This document shows, in pieces, positions 56,935 to 64,000 of a stretch of DNA of 64,000 nucleotides (its first letter is position 1; every line of letters starts with the position of its first letter). The stretch is from contig NZ_JBFMKQ010000001.1 of NCBI RefSeq assembly GCF_040786285.1, positions 1,798,001-1,862,000 on the forward strand, written 5' to 3'. Made by a program: the position numbers and the translations under genes. This DNA is from Aquimarina sp040786285 (lineage in GTDB: Bacteria > Bacteroidota > Bacteroidia > Flavobacteriales > Flavobacteriaceae). Below the pieces are notes generated by a model, which searched no databases, was not told where the DNA came from, and saw only the letters and a program-made list of their open reading frames with translations.

Positions 56935-57285
56935 TTAGTTTCTTCTTTCTTTAATACGTGCTTTCTTACCAGTAAGTCCTCTAAAGTAGAATATACGTGC
57001 TCTACGAACTTTACCTCTTTTATTTACTTCAATTTTTTGAAGTGCAGGTAGGTTTAGCGGAAAAATACGTTCTACACCAACAGTACCTGACATTTTTCTA
57101 ATAGTAAAAGTCTCGGTAGCTCCAGCACCTCTTCTTTGGATTACAACTCCTCTAAAGAACTGTGTACGTGTTTTGTTTCCTTCTTTAATTTCGTAATAAA
57201 CAGTGATTGTATCACCTGCAGAGAATTCAGGCATCTCTTTTTTTGCAACAAATTCGTCTTGTACGAATTTTACTAAATCTTCCAT
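56935..57285 (-). CDS. rplS: 50S ribosomal protein L19
   Basis: A 116-residue protein from ATG at 57285; the frame runs 14 codons further upstream, but L19 homologues start at MEDLVKFVQDEF. The L19 pattern is seen in 'AGDTITVYYEIKEGNKTRTQ', 'FRGVVIQRRGAGATETFTIR' and 'GVERIFPLNLPALQKIEVNK', then 'RGKVRRARIFYFRGLTGKKA'. It lies at the 30S-50S interface of the ribosome. A TATTTTTG promoter element 74 nt upstream is followed by CACCC, as in the rRNA promoters. trmD is directly upstream, as in the usual rpsP-rimM-trmD-rplS order. Confidence 0.97.
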   Translation of the reverse strand: MEDLVKFVQDEFVAKKEMPEFSAGDTITVYYEIKEGNKTRTQFFRGVVIQRRGAGATETFTIRKMSGTVGVERIFPLNLPALQKIEVNKRGKVRRARIFYFRGLTGKKARIKERRN

Positions 57286-57359
57286 CTTTTGATATAGTTT
57301 CTTGGGTTTCATTAAAACAACATTCACGATTTTCGCCAGAGGTTGATTTAATCAGGGTG

Positions 57360-57367
57360 CAAAAATA
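57360..57367 (-). promoter_or_regulatory. -7 promoter element of rplS
   Basis: TATTTTTG on the minus strand, followed by CACCC, so TTTGCACCC is shared with the rRNA promoters. Confidence 0.6.
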
Positions 57368-57418
57368 AGTATAATTTACTTATCTGCAACTATTTTTAAA
57401 GGTTTTGTTATGTGAAAC

Positions 57419-58096
57419 TTAATCATCTAATAAATCCGGCCTACGTTCTTTGGTGATTTGGTATGCTTGCTCTTCTCGCCAAGCTTCAATTTTTGGAAAA
57501 TTTCCTGAAGTTAATACTTCTGGAACCTTCCATCCTTTGTATTCTGCGGGTCTTGTATATATAGGAGGAGCTAATAAATTATCTTGAAAAGAATCGGTTA
57601 GGGCAGAGGTCTCGTTACCTAATACCCCAGGGATAAGACGAATTATTGCATCACATAATATCAAGGCTCCTAATTCGCCACCAGATAATACATAATCCCC
57701 TACAGATATTTCTTTAGTTACAAAATGATCTCTAACGCGTTGATCCACTCCTTTATAATGACCACAAAGAATAATTAAGTTGCCTTTTAGGGATAATTGA
57801 TTTGCGATCCCTTGGTTTAGAGTTTCGCCATCCGGAGTCATATATATGACTTCGTCATAGTCTCTTTCTGATTTTAATTTAGTAATGCATTTATCTATGG
57901 GTTCAACCATCATTACCATTCCTGCACCACCACCAAATTGATAGTCGTCTACTTGTTTGTAATTATCGGTAGTATAATCCCGTAAATTATGTAAATGGAT
58001 TTCTACTATGCCTTTATCTATAGATCGCTTCATTATTGAAGCTTCGAAAGGACTTTTTAGAATGTCTGGTACTACGGTAATAATATCTATGCGCAT
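57419..58096 (-). CDS. trmD: tRNA (guanine-N1)-methyltransferase
   Basis: A 225-residue SPOUT-class enzyme that methylates G37 of tRNAs. The trefoil-knot region has 'LIILCGHYKGVDQRVRDHFV' and 'EISVGDYVLSGGELGALILC', with 'YQFGGGAGMVMMVEPIDKCI' near the N-terminus and 'GVLGNETSALTDSF' before the C-terminal helical domain. Start is MRIDIITVVP. The promoter CATCTTTG at 58125-58132 has one mismatch and is followed by CACCC. The genes rpsP and rimM are not in the window. Confidence 0.97.
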   Translation of the reverse strand: MRIDIITVVPDILKSPFEASIMKRSIDKGIVEIHLHNLRDYTTDNYKQVDDYQFGGGAGMVMMVEPIDKCITKLKSERDYDEVIYMTPDGETLNQGIANQLSLKGNLIILCGHYKGVDQRVRDHFVTKEISVGDYVLSGGELGALILCDAIIRLIPGVLGNETSALTDSFQDNLLAPPIYTRPAEYKGWKVPEVLTSGNFPKIEAWREEQAYQITKERRPDLLDD

Positions 58097-58124
58097 CTTC
58101 TTAACAATTCACTAAATGTTGGGT

Positions 58125-58132
58125 GCAAAGAT
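58125..58132 (-). promoter_or_regulatory. candidate -7 element of trmD
   Basis: CATCTTTG (one mismatch to TANNTTTG) followed by CACCC on the minus strand. Confidence 0.45.
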
Positions 58133-58166
58133 GCGAAAGAATATAGTAAAAATCTAAAAATTAAGT

Positions 58167-58784
58167 TTACTTCGCTCCGGCCTTACGTTGCTTATTGATT
58201 TCATCTTGTAGTTTACGCATTACTTTTTGTTCTCGCTCTAGAGCCCTGCGTCTATGATCTTCAAATTCAGCTTCAGTTTCTGCTAGTGTTTTTTTAGCTT
58301 GAAGCGTTATCGTATTACTGTTTTTAAATTTAAAAATGAAAAAACCTAGGAATAGTAATAACCCAGCAACAATTAACCACATAATAGTCATATAACTAGA
58401 TTTGGTTACCGATGCACCAAAAAAGCTCATGCTATCTTTTTCATTGGTAACTGCAGTAAGATCTTCGTTTGTTTTAGCTAATGATTCTTCTAATCCCGTT
58501 ATGGTAGATTTTTGTTTAGTTATTTGAAGATTGGTTTCGTTTAGTTTTGATTCAAGTGTTTTTATAGAATCTAATGTGTTTGCTTTTAGTTTATTTACCC
58601 AAACTTGTTTTATAACTTTATATTCTTGGTATCTTCCCGATTTTTTTATCACAATATCGAATTGATCTTCGATTTTATCTTGTTTTAGAGCCTGCTCAAC
58701 AGTCACATTTTCCTCTTGTGCATACGTCGCTTTAGAAAAAGATAGTAATACGGTTAAAACGAATAGATAATGCGGTAATTTCAT
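58167..58784 (-). CDS. membrane protein with coiled coil, unknown function
   Basis: A 205-residue protein with a signal peptide (1-22), an extracytoplasmic helical part with a coiled coil (about 70-115, leucine heptads), a membrane helix (about 130-150, 'YMTIMWLIVAGLLLFLGFFI') and a basic cytoplasmic tail rich in Lys, Arg and Glu. From memory, close homologues in some genomes carry the name tRNA methyltransferase because of the adjacent trmD; nothing in the sequence supports that. It is next to trmD on the same strand but has no methyltransferase motif. Confidence 0.8.
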   Translation of the reverse strand: MKLPHYLFVLTVLLSFSKATYAQEENVTVEQALKQDKIEDQFDIVIKKSGRYQEYKVIKQVWVNKLKANTLDSIKTLESKLNETNLQITKQKSTITGLEESLAKTNEDLTAVTNEKDSMSFFGASVTKSSYMTIMWLIVAGLLLFLGFFIFKFKNSNTITLQAKKTLAETEAEFEDHRRRALEREQKVMRKLQDEINKQRKAGAK

Positions 58785-59087
58785 GTGGTTTTATTCTTTA
58801 TTTTATGATTATATTCCAAAAATTTCACCTGTATCCAGTAGAGTTAGGTGGTAGATAAATAACTTTTTCTGTTTAAAAATCGTGTAAAGCCTTTCTCTTG
58901 CTATTAATTTCTTCTGTAACGATAATAAATGTACGATATTGTAAGTAATTAAAAAGTTTTTTTTGTAAGAATTTTAGAGAAAGTAATTGAAGTGTTAATT
59001 GATTGATATTTAACTAGCTGTAGTTGTACAATAAAATAGAGATTTATGATGACTTTTGTACTAGTCATGAATATTAAGTTTTGGAAA
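58785..59087. other. spacer upstream of the 58167-58784 gene
   Basis: AT-rich, with no credible frame. It holds the promoter of the minus-strand coiled-coil gene, but no exact TANNTTTG was recognised. Confidence 0.35.
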
Positions 59088-59118
59088 TAAAAAAAGCCGT
59101 TATTTAATAACGGCTTTT
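59088..59118 (-). terminator. rho-independent terminator of the GAPDH gene
   Basis: AAAAGCCGTTATT pairs with AATAACGGCTTTT, with a T run on the minus strand, 18 bp after the gap stop. Confidence 0.9.
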
Positions 59119-59135
59119 AGAATTGAGATAATGTC

Positions 59136-60584
59136 TTAGTAGTACGTAAATCGTCTTACTTTGGCTATATATTTTGATAGTCTTATCACTTGATGACTGT
59201 ACCCATATTCGTTATCATACCATACATATAAAATGGCATTATGTCCCTTTGAGTCAACAATAGTAGCATTGCTATCGTATATTGATGGAGCAGAAGAACC
59301 AACAATATCACTTGATACTAGCTCGTTGTCCAAAGAGTATTTTATTTGCTCTACTAAATTTCCTTCTAAAGCATATTTTTTCATTATTGCATTGATACTA
59401 TCTTTAGAGACTTTCTTTTCTAAGTTTAGATTTAGAATTGCCAAGGATCCGTTTGGAACTGGTACTCTAATGGCATTTGAGGTTAATTTTCCTTCAAAAC
59501 TAGGTAGTGCCTTTGAGACAGCTTTCCCGGCTCCCGTTTCTGTAATTACCATATTTAAAGCAGCTGCACGACCTCTTCTGTATTTTTTGTGCATATTGTC
59601 CACTAAATTTTGATCATTAGTGTATGCGTGTATTGTTTCGAGGTGACCATTAACAACTCCAAAACTTTCGTCTACGGCTTGTAAAATCGGAGTAATGGCG
59701 TTAGTCGTACAAGATGCAGCCGAAAAAATGTCTACTTTATCTGGGTTATGTTCTTTATGATTTACCCCGTGTACAATGTTTGGAACTCCTTTTCCTGGTG
59801 CAGTGAGTAGTACTTTGTCAATACCTTTGGCAGCCAGATGCCTGCTTAATGCTTCCTTGTCTCTAAAAACACCTGTGTTGTCAATTACCAAGGCGTCTTT
59901 AATCCCATATGCTGTATAATCTATATCTTCCGGGTTGTTTGCATCAATAATTTTTACTGTAGTTCCGTTTATAATAAGAGCGTTATTGGCGATGTCGGTT
60001 TCTACAGTACCTGCAAAATCCCCATGTACAGAGTCATTTCTAAGTAAAGAAGCTCTTTTTTCTAAAATTTCTTCGGTTACACCTCCTCTGGTTACAATTG
60101 CTCTAAGCCTTAATTGATTTCCTTTTCCGGTAATGGTCATCAATTCTCGAGCGACTAAACGACCAATACGGCCGAAACCATAGAGTACTACGTTTTTTGG
60201 TGAGATAGGTTTTACCTTCTTGGCATCTTTTAATTTATCCTGAATAAAACGATTGATAGATCCGTATTCATCTCCCGATACATGATATTCATAAGTGAGT
60301 TTACCAATGTCTAACTTTGATGGAGGTAAATCCATGAGTTTAATGGCTTGTGCAATTTCTGCAGAGTCAAAAATTGAAATAGGTTTTTGCACAAATTCTC
60401 CTGCATATTCATGCAGATTGATAATTTCGCTTACGTTTTTATCAATAAGTTGATTTCTGAAAAGTACTAATTCGATCGAATTGTCGTACCATAAATCACT
60501 TATGGTTTTTATAAAAGCAACTGTAGCCCGACGTCTGTCGGCCTGAAAAGCAAGTTCTTTTTCATAAACTTCGTTAGAGCTCAT
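59136..60584 (-). CDS. glyceraldehyde-3-phosphate dehydrogenase, long form
   Basis: A 482-residue protein: a normal GAPDH core of about 340 residues plus about 130 extra at the N-terminus. The core starts 'NVVLYGFGRIGRLVARELMT' (NAD-binding fold). The active site is 'SAASCTTNAITP' with the catalytic Cys near residue 290, followed by 'IHAYTNDQNL'. The C-terminus has 'SNAIRVPVPNGSLAILNLNL' and 'VWYDNEYGYSHQVIRL'. The extra N-terminal region is helical and has no known catalytic motif. Long GAPDHs of this kind are common in Bacteroidota beside a normal gap copy. A TACTTTTG promoter is 36 nt upstream. Confidence 0.92.
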   Translation of the reverse strand: MSSNEVYEKELAFQADRRRATVAFIKTISDLWYDNSIELVLFRNQLIDKNVSEIINLHEYAGEFVQKPISIFDSAEIAQAIKLMDLPPSKLDIGKLTYEYHVSGDEYGSINRFIQDKLKDAKKVKPISPKNVVLYGFGRIGRLVARELMTITGKGNQLRLRAIVTRGGVTEEILEKRASLLRNDSVHGDFAGTVETDIANNALIINGTTVKIIDANNPEDIDYTAYGIKDALVIDNTGVFRDKEALSRHLAAKGIDKVLLTAPGKGVPNIVHGVNHKEHNPDKVDIFSAASCTTNAITPILQAVDESFGVVNGHLETIHAYTNDQNLVDNMHKKYRRGRAAALNMVITETGAGKAVSKALPSFEGKLTSNAIRVPVPNGSLAILNLNLEKKVSKDSINAIMKKYALEGNLVEQIKYSLDNELVSSDIVGSSAPSIYDSNATIVDSKGHNAILYVWYDNEYGYSHQVIRLSKYIAKVRRFTYY

Positions 60585-60620
60585 AATTTTGTTGTGTTTT
60601 TATAGTCTTGAAATTTCGTG

Positions 60621-60628
60621 CAAAAGTA
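60621..60628 (-). promoter_or_regulatory. -7 promoter element of the GAPDH gene
   Basis: TACTTTTG on the minus strand, an exact TANNTTTG, followed by CACGA. Confidence 0.6.
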
Positions 60629-60662
60629 TATATTTCAAACGTTTTCGTAAAGCTTTTTCGAT

Positions 60663-60696
60663 AAAAAAATCCCATTGCATTTTTAAAGCAATGGGA
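60663..60696 (-). terminator. rho-independent terminator of the protease gene
   Basis: TCCCATTGC (60670-60678) pairs with GCAATGGGA (60688-60696), with a T run on the minus strand. Confidence 0.85.
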
Positions 60697-60725
60697 AGTG
60701 TGATTGTATCTAGGTTTTTGCTCAA

Positions 60726-62141
60726 TTATTGAAAAACAAATTCTCTTTTTTCTCCATTGCGATCCACTAAGCTAATCGTAATATCTTCATCTTTGTATTT
60801 ATTCTCTATTATTTTTTTTACCTCAAGAACGGTTTTTACTTTTTTGCCATCGACTTCACTTATAATAAGACCCTCTAGGTTATATCTTTTCATTCTTGAA
60901 CTTAAAGCTTTGCTTATGACTACGCCATGATCAAGATTAAATTTATTTAGATAATTTTTCGGTGGGTTAACAACTTCAACTCCGACATCATCTATATTGT
61001 AACTTTGAATTTCATATTTAGAAAGGGTAACAGGCAAAACAAGTTCTGTATTTTTTCTTAACACTTTAATATTAATCACATCTTTAGGTCTCTTGCTATT
61101 TACATATCCTGTAAGGTCTGCAAATTTTCTTATGGGCAATCCGTCTATTTCTTTTATGACATCACCTTTTTTTATACCCGCTTTTTTGGCACCGCTTTCT
61201 TCGGCTACAGAGGCAACAAAAACTCCTTGAGAAGTAGAAATATCAAATTCTTCAATGGCTTTAGGGTTGATGGTGCCACCGGTTATACCGATGATTCCTC
61301 TTTGTACATCTCCAAACTCTAATATATCTTCAACTATTTTACGCGCATTATTAGATGGTACTGCAAAAGCGTACCCTACATAACTTCCGGTTTGAGAAGT
61401 AATAGCAGTATTAATACCGATTAATTCACCATTAACATTGACCAAGGCACCACCACTATTTCCTGGGTTTATTGCGGCATCAGTTTGTATAAAGGATTGC
61501 GCATTGTTATCTGCTTCGTTAAGATCTCGTGATTTAGCGCTAATAATACCTGCTGTAACAGTAGAGGTTAGGTTAAAGGGGTTACCAACAGCTAGCACCC
61601 ATTCTCCAATTTTGGCAGCATTAGAATCTCCAAAAGGGATGTAAGATAGTTTTTGATCAGATTCAATCTTAATCAAAGCAATATCTGATTGTGGAGCGGT
61701 ACCTACCACTTTGGCTTTATACGATTTGTTGTTGTTTAAAGTCACTTCTAAGTCTGTGGCCCCATCAATAACATGATTGTTAGTTACAATATACCCATCT
61801 TCAGTAATAATTACTCCAGAACCTGCACCTTGAATTCTTCTTTCTTCCGAACCACCATTTCTAAAAAACTCCATTAGATTCCTTGGAGTTCGGCTAACTC
61901 CGTATTGTTTTACATGTACTACAGCATTTACAGTTTTTTCTGCAGCTAACGTAAAGTCAGCCCCAGCTGTTAACGGGCTCAAATTAGTATTAGCAACAGT
62001 ATATGTTGTTGGAATTAGATTTGGTTTAGTTTCAGTTTCTGTAATTACAGTGGGTTCTGGTTCTAAAAAGGCCTTGTATGCTCCGAGTGTTAATATTCCG
62101 GCTAGAATGGCTACAACCAATAAACTCAAAAATCGTTTCAT
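60726..62141 (-). CDS. Do-type periplasmic serine protease (DegP/DegQ/HtrA family)
   Basis: A 471-residue protein with an N-terminal membrane anchor or signal peptide (residues 3-24). The trypsin-like domain has H in 'GYIVTNNHVIDGATDLEV', D in 'SDIALIKIESDQK' and S in 'INPGNSGGALVNVNGELIGI'. A PDZ domain follows ('GVFVASVAEESGAKKAGIKK', 'GDVIKEIDGLPIRKFADL'), with a second, more divergent PDZ at the C-terminus ('LEGLIISEVDGKKVKTVLEV'). It degrades or folds misfolded envelope proteins. It stands alone, divergent from dapF. Confidence 0.95.
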   Translation of the reverse strand: MKRFLSLLVVAILAGILTLGAYKAFLEPEPTVITETETKPNLIPTTYTVANTNLSPLTAGADFTLAAEKTVNAVVHVKQYGVSRTPRNLMEFFRNGGSEERRIQGAGSGVIITEDGYIVTNNHVIDGATDLEVTLNNNKSYKAKVVGTAPQSDIALIKIESDQKLSYIPFGDSNAAKIGEWVLAVGNPFNLTSTVTAGIISAKSRDLNEADNNAQSFIQTDAAINPGNSGGALVNVNGELIGINTAITSQTGSYVGYAFAVPSNNARKIVEDILEFGDVQRGIIGITGGTINPKAIEEFDISTSQGVFVASVAEESGAKKAGIKKGDVIKEIDGLPIRKFADLTGYVNSKRPKDVINIKVLRKNTELVLPVTLSKYEIQSYNIDDVGVEVVNPPKNYLNKFNLDHGVVISKALSSRMKRYNLEGLIISEVDGKKVKTVLEVKKIIENKYKDEDITISLVDRNGEKREFVFQ

Positions 62142-62280
62142 CTGCGTTCTCTTTAATTATTTAATTTTTATTACTATTATCTTAATAGACTATAGATAAC
62201 TCTTAAAATTACAACTATAGTATACTTTTTTTATGACATTTAACTCACAATTAACAACGGATTAATGTTAACATTCTTTG

Positions 62281-62288
62281 TACCTTTG
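62281..62288 (+). promoter_or_regulatory. -7 promoter element of dapF
   Basis: TACCTTTG is an exact TANNTTTG. It is followed by CGC, then a three-codon frame (ATG AAA GAA TAA) whose stop overlaps the dapF start codon by one base. Confidence 0.65.
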
Positions 62289-62308
62289 CGCTATATAATG
62301 AAAGAATA

Positions 62309-63094
62309 ATGACTCTTACTTTTTATAAATATCAAGGTACGGGTAATGATTTTATTATCGTTGATAATAGAGAATCATTAGTGACCAAAAATAATACCAA
62401 ATTAGTTGCAAGACTTTGTGACAGAAAATTTGGCATAGGAGCAGATGGGTTTATGTTGCTTGAACTACCTCAAAATCAAGAAGATGATTTTACGATGGTG
62501 TATTATAATGCAGATGGAAACGAAAGTTCTATGTGTGGTAATGGCGGAAGATGTTTAGTTGCTTTTGCTGCTTTTTTAGGAATTATTGAAGACAAAGCTA
62601 CTTTTACAGCAATTGATGGTAAGCATCATGCAGAGATTAAAAATGGCTTAGTATATCTGCAAATGCAAAATGTTTCTGAAATAGAAAAATTCGATTCTCA
62701 CTTATTTTTAGATACCGGCTCTCCTCATCATGTAACCATGGTTAAAGGTTTGTCTGATTTTGATGTTGAAAATGAAGGTCGAAAAATTAGAAATGGCGCG
62801 CCTTATTTTGAATCCGGTAGCAATGTTAATTTTGTTGAAAAGCAAAATGGAAATCTTTTTGCAGTGCGAACCTATGAAAGAGGGGTAGAGGATGAGACAC
62901 TATCTTGTGGTACAGGTGTTACGGCTGTAGCGCTTTCTATGCATGCTACAAAATTTACGGATAAAGAAGAAATCGATATCCATACCGAAGGAGGAGCGTT
63001 AAAGGTTACATTTAAAGAGACTAAGAATGGGTATGAAGATATTTTTCTAATTGGTCCTGCAGAGCAGGTTTTTAAAGGAGAGATTACATGTTAA
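62309..63094 (+). CDS. dapF: diaminopimelate epimerase
   Basis: A 261-residue protein. It converts LL- to meso-diaminopimelate for lysine and peptidoglycan. The two catalytic Cys are in 'NADGNESSMCGNGGRCLVAF' and 'DETLSCGTGVTAVALS'. The N-terminal 'FYKYQGTGNDFIIVDNRE' and 'GSGSNVNFVE'-like text are conserved. It overlaps the GNAT gene by 7 bp and, with mltG following, makes the common flavobacterial dapF-GNAT-mltG order. Confidence 0.97.
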   Translation: MTLTFYKYQGTGNDFIIVDNRESLVTKNNTKLVARLCDRKFGIGADGFMLLELPQNQEDDFTMVYYNADGNESSMCGNGGRCLVAFAAFLGIIEDKATFTAIDGKHHAEIKNGLVYLQMQNVSEIEKFDSHLFLDTGSPHHVTMVKGLSDFDVENEGRKIRNGAPYFESGSNVNFVEKQNGNLFAVRTYERGVEDETLSCGTGVTAVALSMHATKFTDKEEIDIHTEGGALKVTFKETKNGYEDIFLIGPAEQVFKGEITC

Positions 63095-63615
63095 CTTTAA
63101 AGGGTAAAAATGTTTATTTAAGAGCTCTAGAACCCGAAGATCTTGACTTTGTCTATGTTATAGAAAATGACGAACAAATTTGGGAGATGAGCTCTACTCA
63201 AACACCTTATTCTAGATTTTTGATAAAACAATATTTAGAAAATGCGCATCAGGATATCTATGAAGTAAAGCAATTGCGATTGGTTATCTGTTCTAATGAT
63301 CATGCTACATTGGGTCTTATCGATTTATTTGATTTTAATCCTACTCATAATAGAGCAGGGGTGGGTGTTCTAATTGCAGAGAAAGAAAATCGAGGACAAG
63401 GTTATGGAAAAGAAGCCTTACAACTCATAGTAGACTATGGGGCTACTCATCTGCATTTGCATCAGTTGTATGCCAATATTTCTGAGGATAATGTGTCGAG
63501 TATTAAGTTATTCGAAAATCAAGGGTTCACTAAAATTGGAGTGAAAAAAGAATGGAATTTGGTAAACAACACTTATAAAGACGAATTTTTATATCAACTA
63601 ATATATGTACATTAA
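63088..63615 (+). CDS. GNAT-family N-acetyltransferase
   Basis: A 175-residue protein. The GNAT core has 'VYLRALEPEDLDFVYVIEND', 'LGLIDLFDFNPTHNRAGVGV' and the acetyl-CoA loop 'ENRGQGYGKEALQLIVDYGA' (R-G-Q-G-Y-G). The C-terminal 'SSIKLFENQGFTKIGVKKEW' is typical of RimJ/SpeG-like enzymes. The substrate is unknown. It overlaps dapF and mltG at its two ends, so the three are tightly coupled. Confidence 0.92.
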   Translation: MLTLKGKNVYLRALEPEDLDFVYVIENDEQIWEMSSTQTPYSRFLIKQYLENAHQDIYEVKQLRLVICSNDHATLGLIDLFDFNPTHNRAGVGVLIAEKENRGQGYGKEALQLIVDYGATHLHLHQLYANISEDNVSSIKLFENQGFTKIGVKKEWNLVNNTYKDEFLYQLIYVH

Positions 63616-64000
63616 AAAAATATTATTAGCAATTGTGTTAATGGGCATGGTAGCCGGAGGAATTTTTGCATACTATGTGTATCAGGCTGTATTTTCGCCA
63701 AATACAAATTTCGAATCCGAAACAACTACAGTATATATCCCTACCGGAGCAACATATACAGAACTTATTGAATTAATGAGTCCAGTGGTTAAAGATATCT
63801 ATAGTTTTGATAGAATAGCAAGAAGGAAAGGGTATATAGACAAAATAAAAGCAGGTCGATATATTTTGAATAAGGATCTGAATAATAATGATATTGTAAA
63901 TATTCTGCGAAGTAAAAATAGACCAATTCAACTTAGTTTTAATAATCAAGAAAGATTAGAAAACTTAGCGGGTAGGATTGCTGTTCAGATTGAAGCAGAT
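63605..64000 (+). CDS. mltG: endolytic transglycosylase MltG (partial, C-terminus off window)
   Basis: 132 codons are present from ATG at 63605, which overlaps the GNAT gene by 11 bp; the frame is open at the window end. It has an N-terminal membrane helix ('KKILLAIVLMGMVAGGIFAY'), then an extracytoplasmic start with 'VYIPTGATYTELIELMSPVV' and 'KIKAGRYILNKDLNNNDIVN', the LysM-like N-domain of MltG/YceG. The catalytic Glu lies beyond the window. It cuts nascent glycan strands. Confidence 0.9.
   Translation, partial: MYIKKILLAIVLMGMVAGGIFAYYVYQAVFSPNTNFESETTTVYIPTGATYTELIELMSPVVKDIYSFDRIARRKGYIDKIKAGRYILNKDLNNNDIVNILRSKNRPIQLSFNNQERLENLAGRIAVQIEAD

Noticed and set aside
57286..57327. Longer N-terminus of L19
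   Set aside because: L19 homologues begin at the internal MEDLVKF.
58167..58784. tRNA methyltransferase
   Set aside because: It has a signal peptide, coiled coil and membrane helix, and no SPOUT motif; the real trmD is the neighbouring gene.

Overview
The window is a 64 kb AT-rich chromosomal segment from a member of the Bacteroidota, almost certainly a marine Flavobacteriaceae. Several things point there: a TonB receptor paired with a DUF4249 lipoprotein, a type IX secretion (T9SS) C-terminal tail, the TANNTTTG -7 promoter element, the 16S 3' end, a roughly 480-residue GAPDH, a monomeric isocitrate dehydrogenase, and many flavobacterial DUF lipoproteins. The genus cannot be fixed by eye. 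There is no integrase, transposase, CRISPR array or phage module, so this is mostly core genome with a few accessory loci.

Layout. 1-5562: envelope lipoproteins, a four-gene forward operon (minigluzincin-like protein, PLP-dependent D-cysteine desulfhydrase/ACC deaminase homologue, glucosaminidase-LysM, hemL) and a lone TIR protein. 5563-6601: about 1 kb without genes, holding a dense cluster of GGTTC/GAACC palindromes. 6602-19087: NTF2-like, helical-repeat, YiaA, ceramidase-like, DUF2157/GDYXXLXY, SPOR, lysS, DUF1573, a membrane LuxR-type regulator, a tiny YqaE/Pmp3 protein and lipB. 19145-24326: two secreted or surface zinc metalloproteases (reprolysin-like with a T9SS tail, and astacin). 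24766-32607: a large lipoprotein, rnhB, a putative porin and a YdeP-type molybdopterin oxidoreductase. 32608-38398: one rRNA operon with tandem promoters (16S, a 100-N assembly gap, tRNA-Ala, 23S, 5S, terminator).

38431-44172 is the most interesting part: a three-gene cassette of a DnaQ/GIY-YIG/UvrC-like-cysteine nuclease, a Y-family polymerase with a beta-clamp motif, and a short DnaE-type polymerase. It is preceded by two copies of a perfect palindrome over the promoter. This looks like a flavobacterial DNA-damage mutasome in which the usual ImuA place is taken by a nuclease fusion.

44311-64000: coiled-coil and DinB-fold proteins, murQ, the DUF4249/TonB pair, an ECF sigma/anti-sigma/DUF4097/beta-barrel operon with a small overlapping terminal gene, icd, rplS-trmD, a large GAPDH, a Do-type protease and dapF-GNAT-mltG (cut at the window end).

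Promoters: many genes carry TANNTTTG just upstream. In four cases (DUF5522, lipB, murQ, rnhB) the element ends only 4-6 nt before the start codon, which implies leaderless or near-leaderless mRNAs. The rRNA, rplS and trmD promoters share the string TTTGCACCC.
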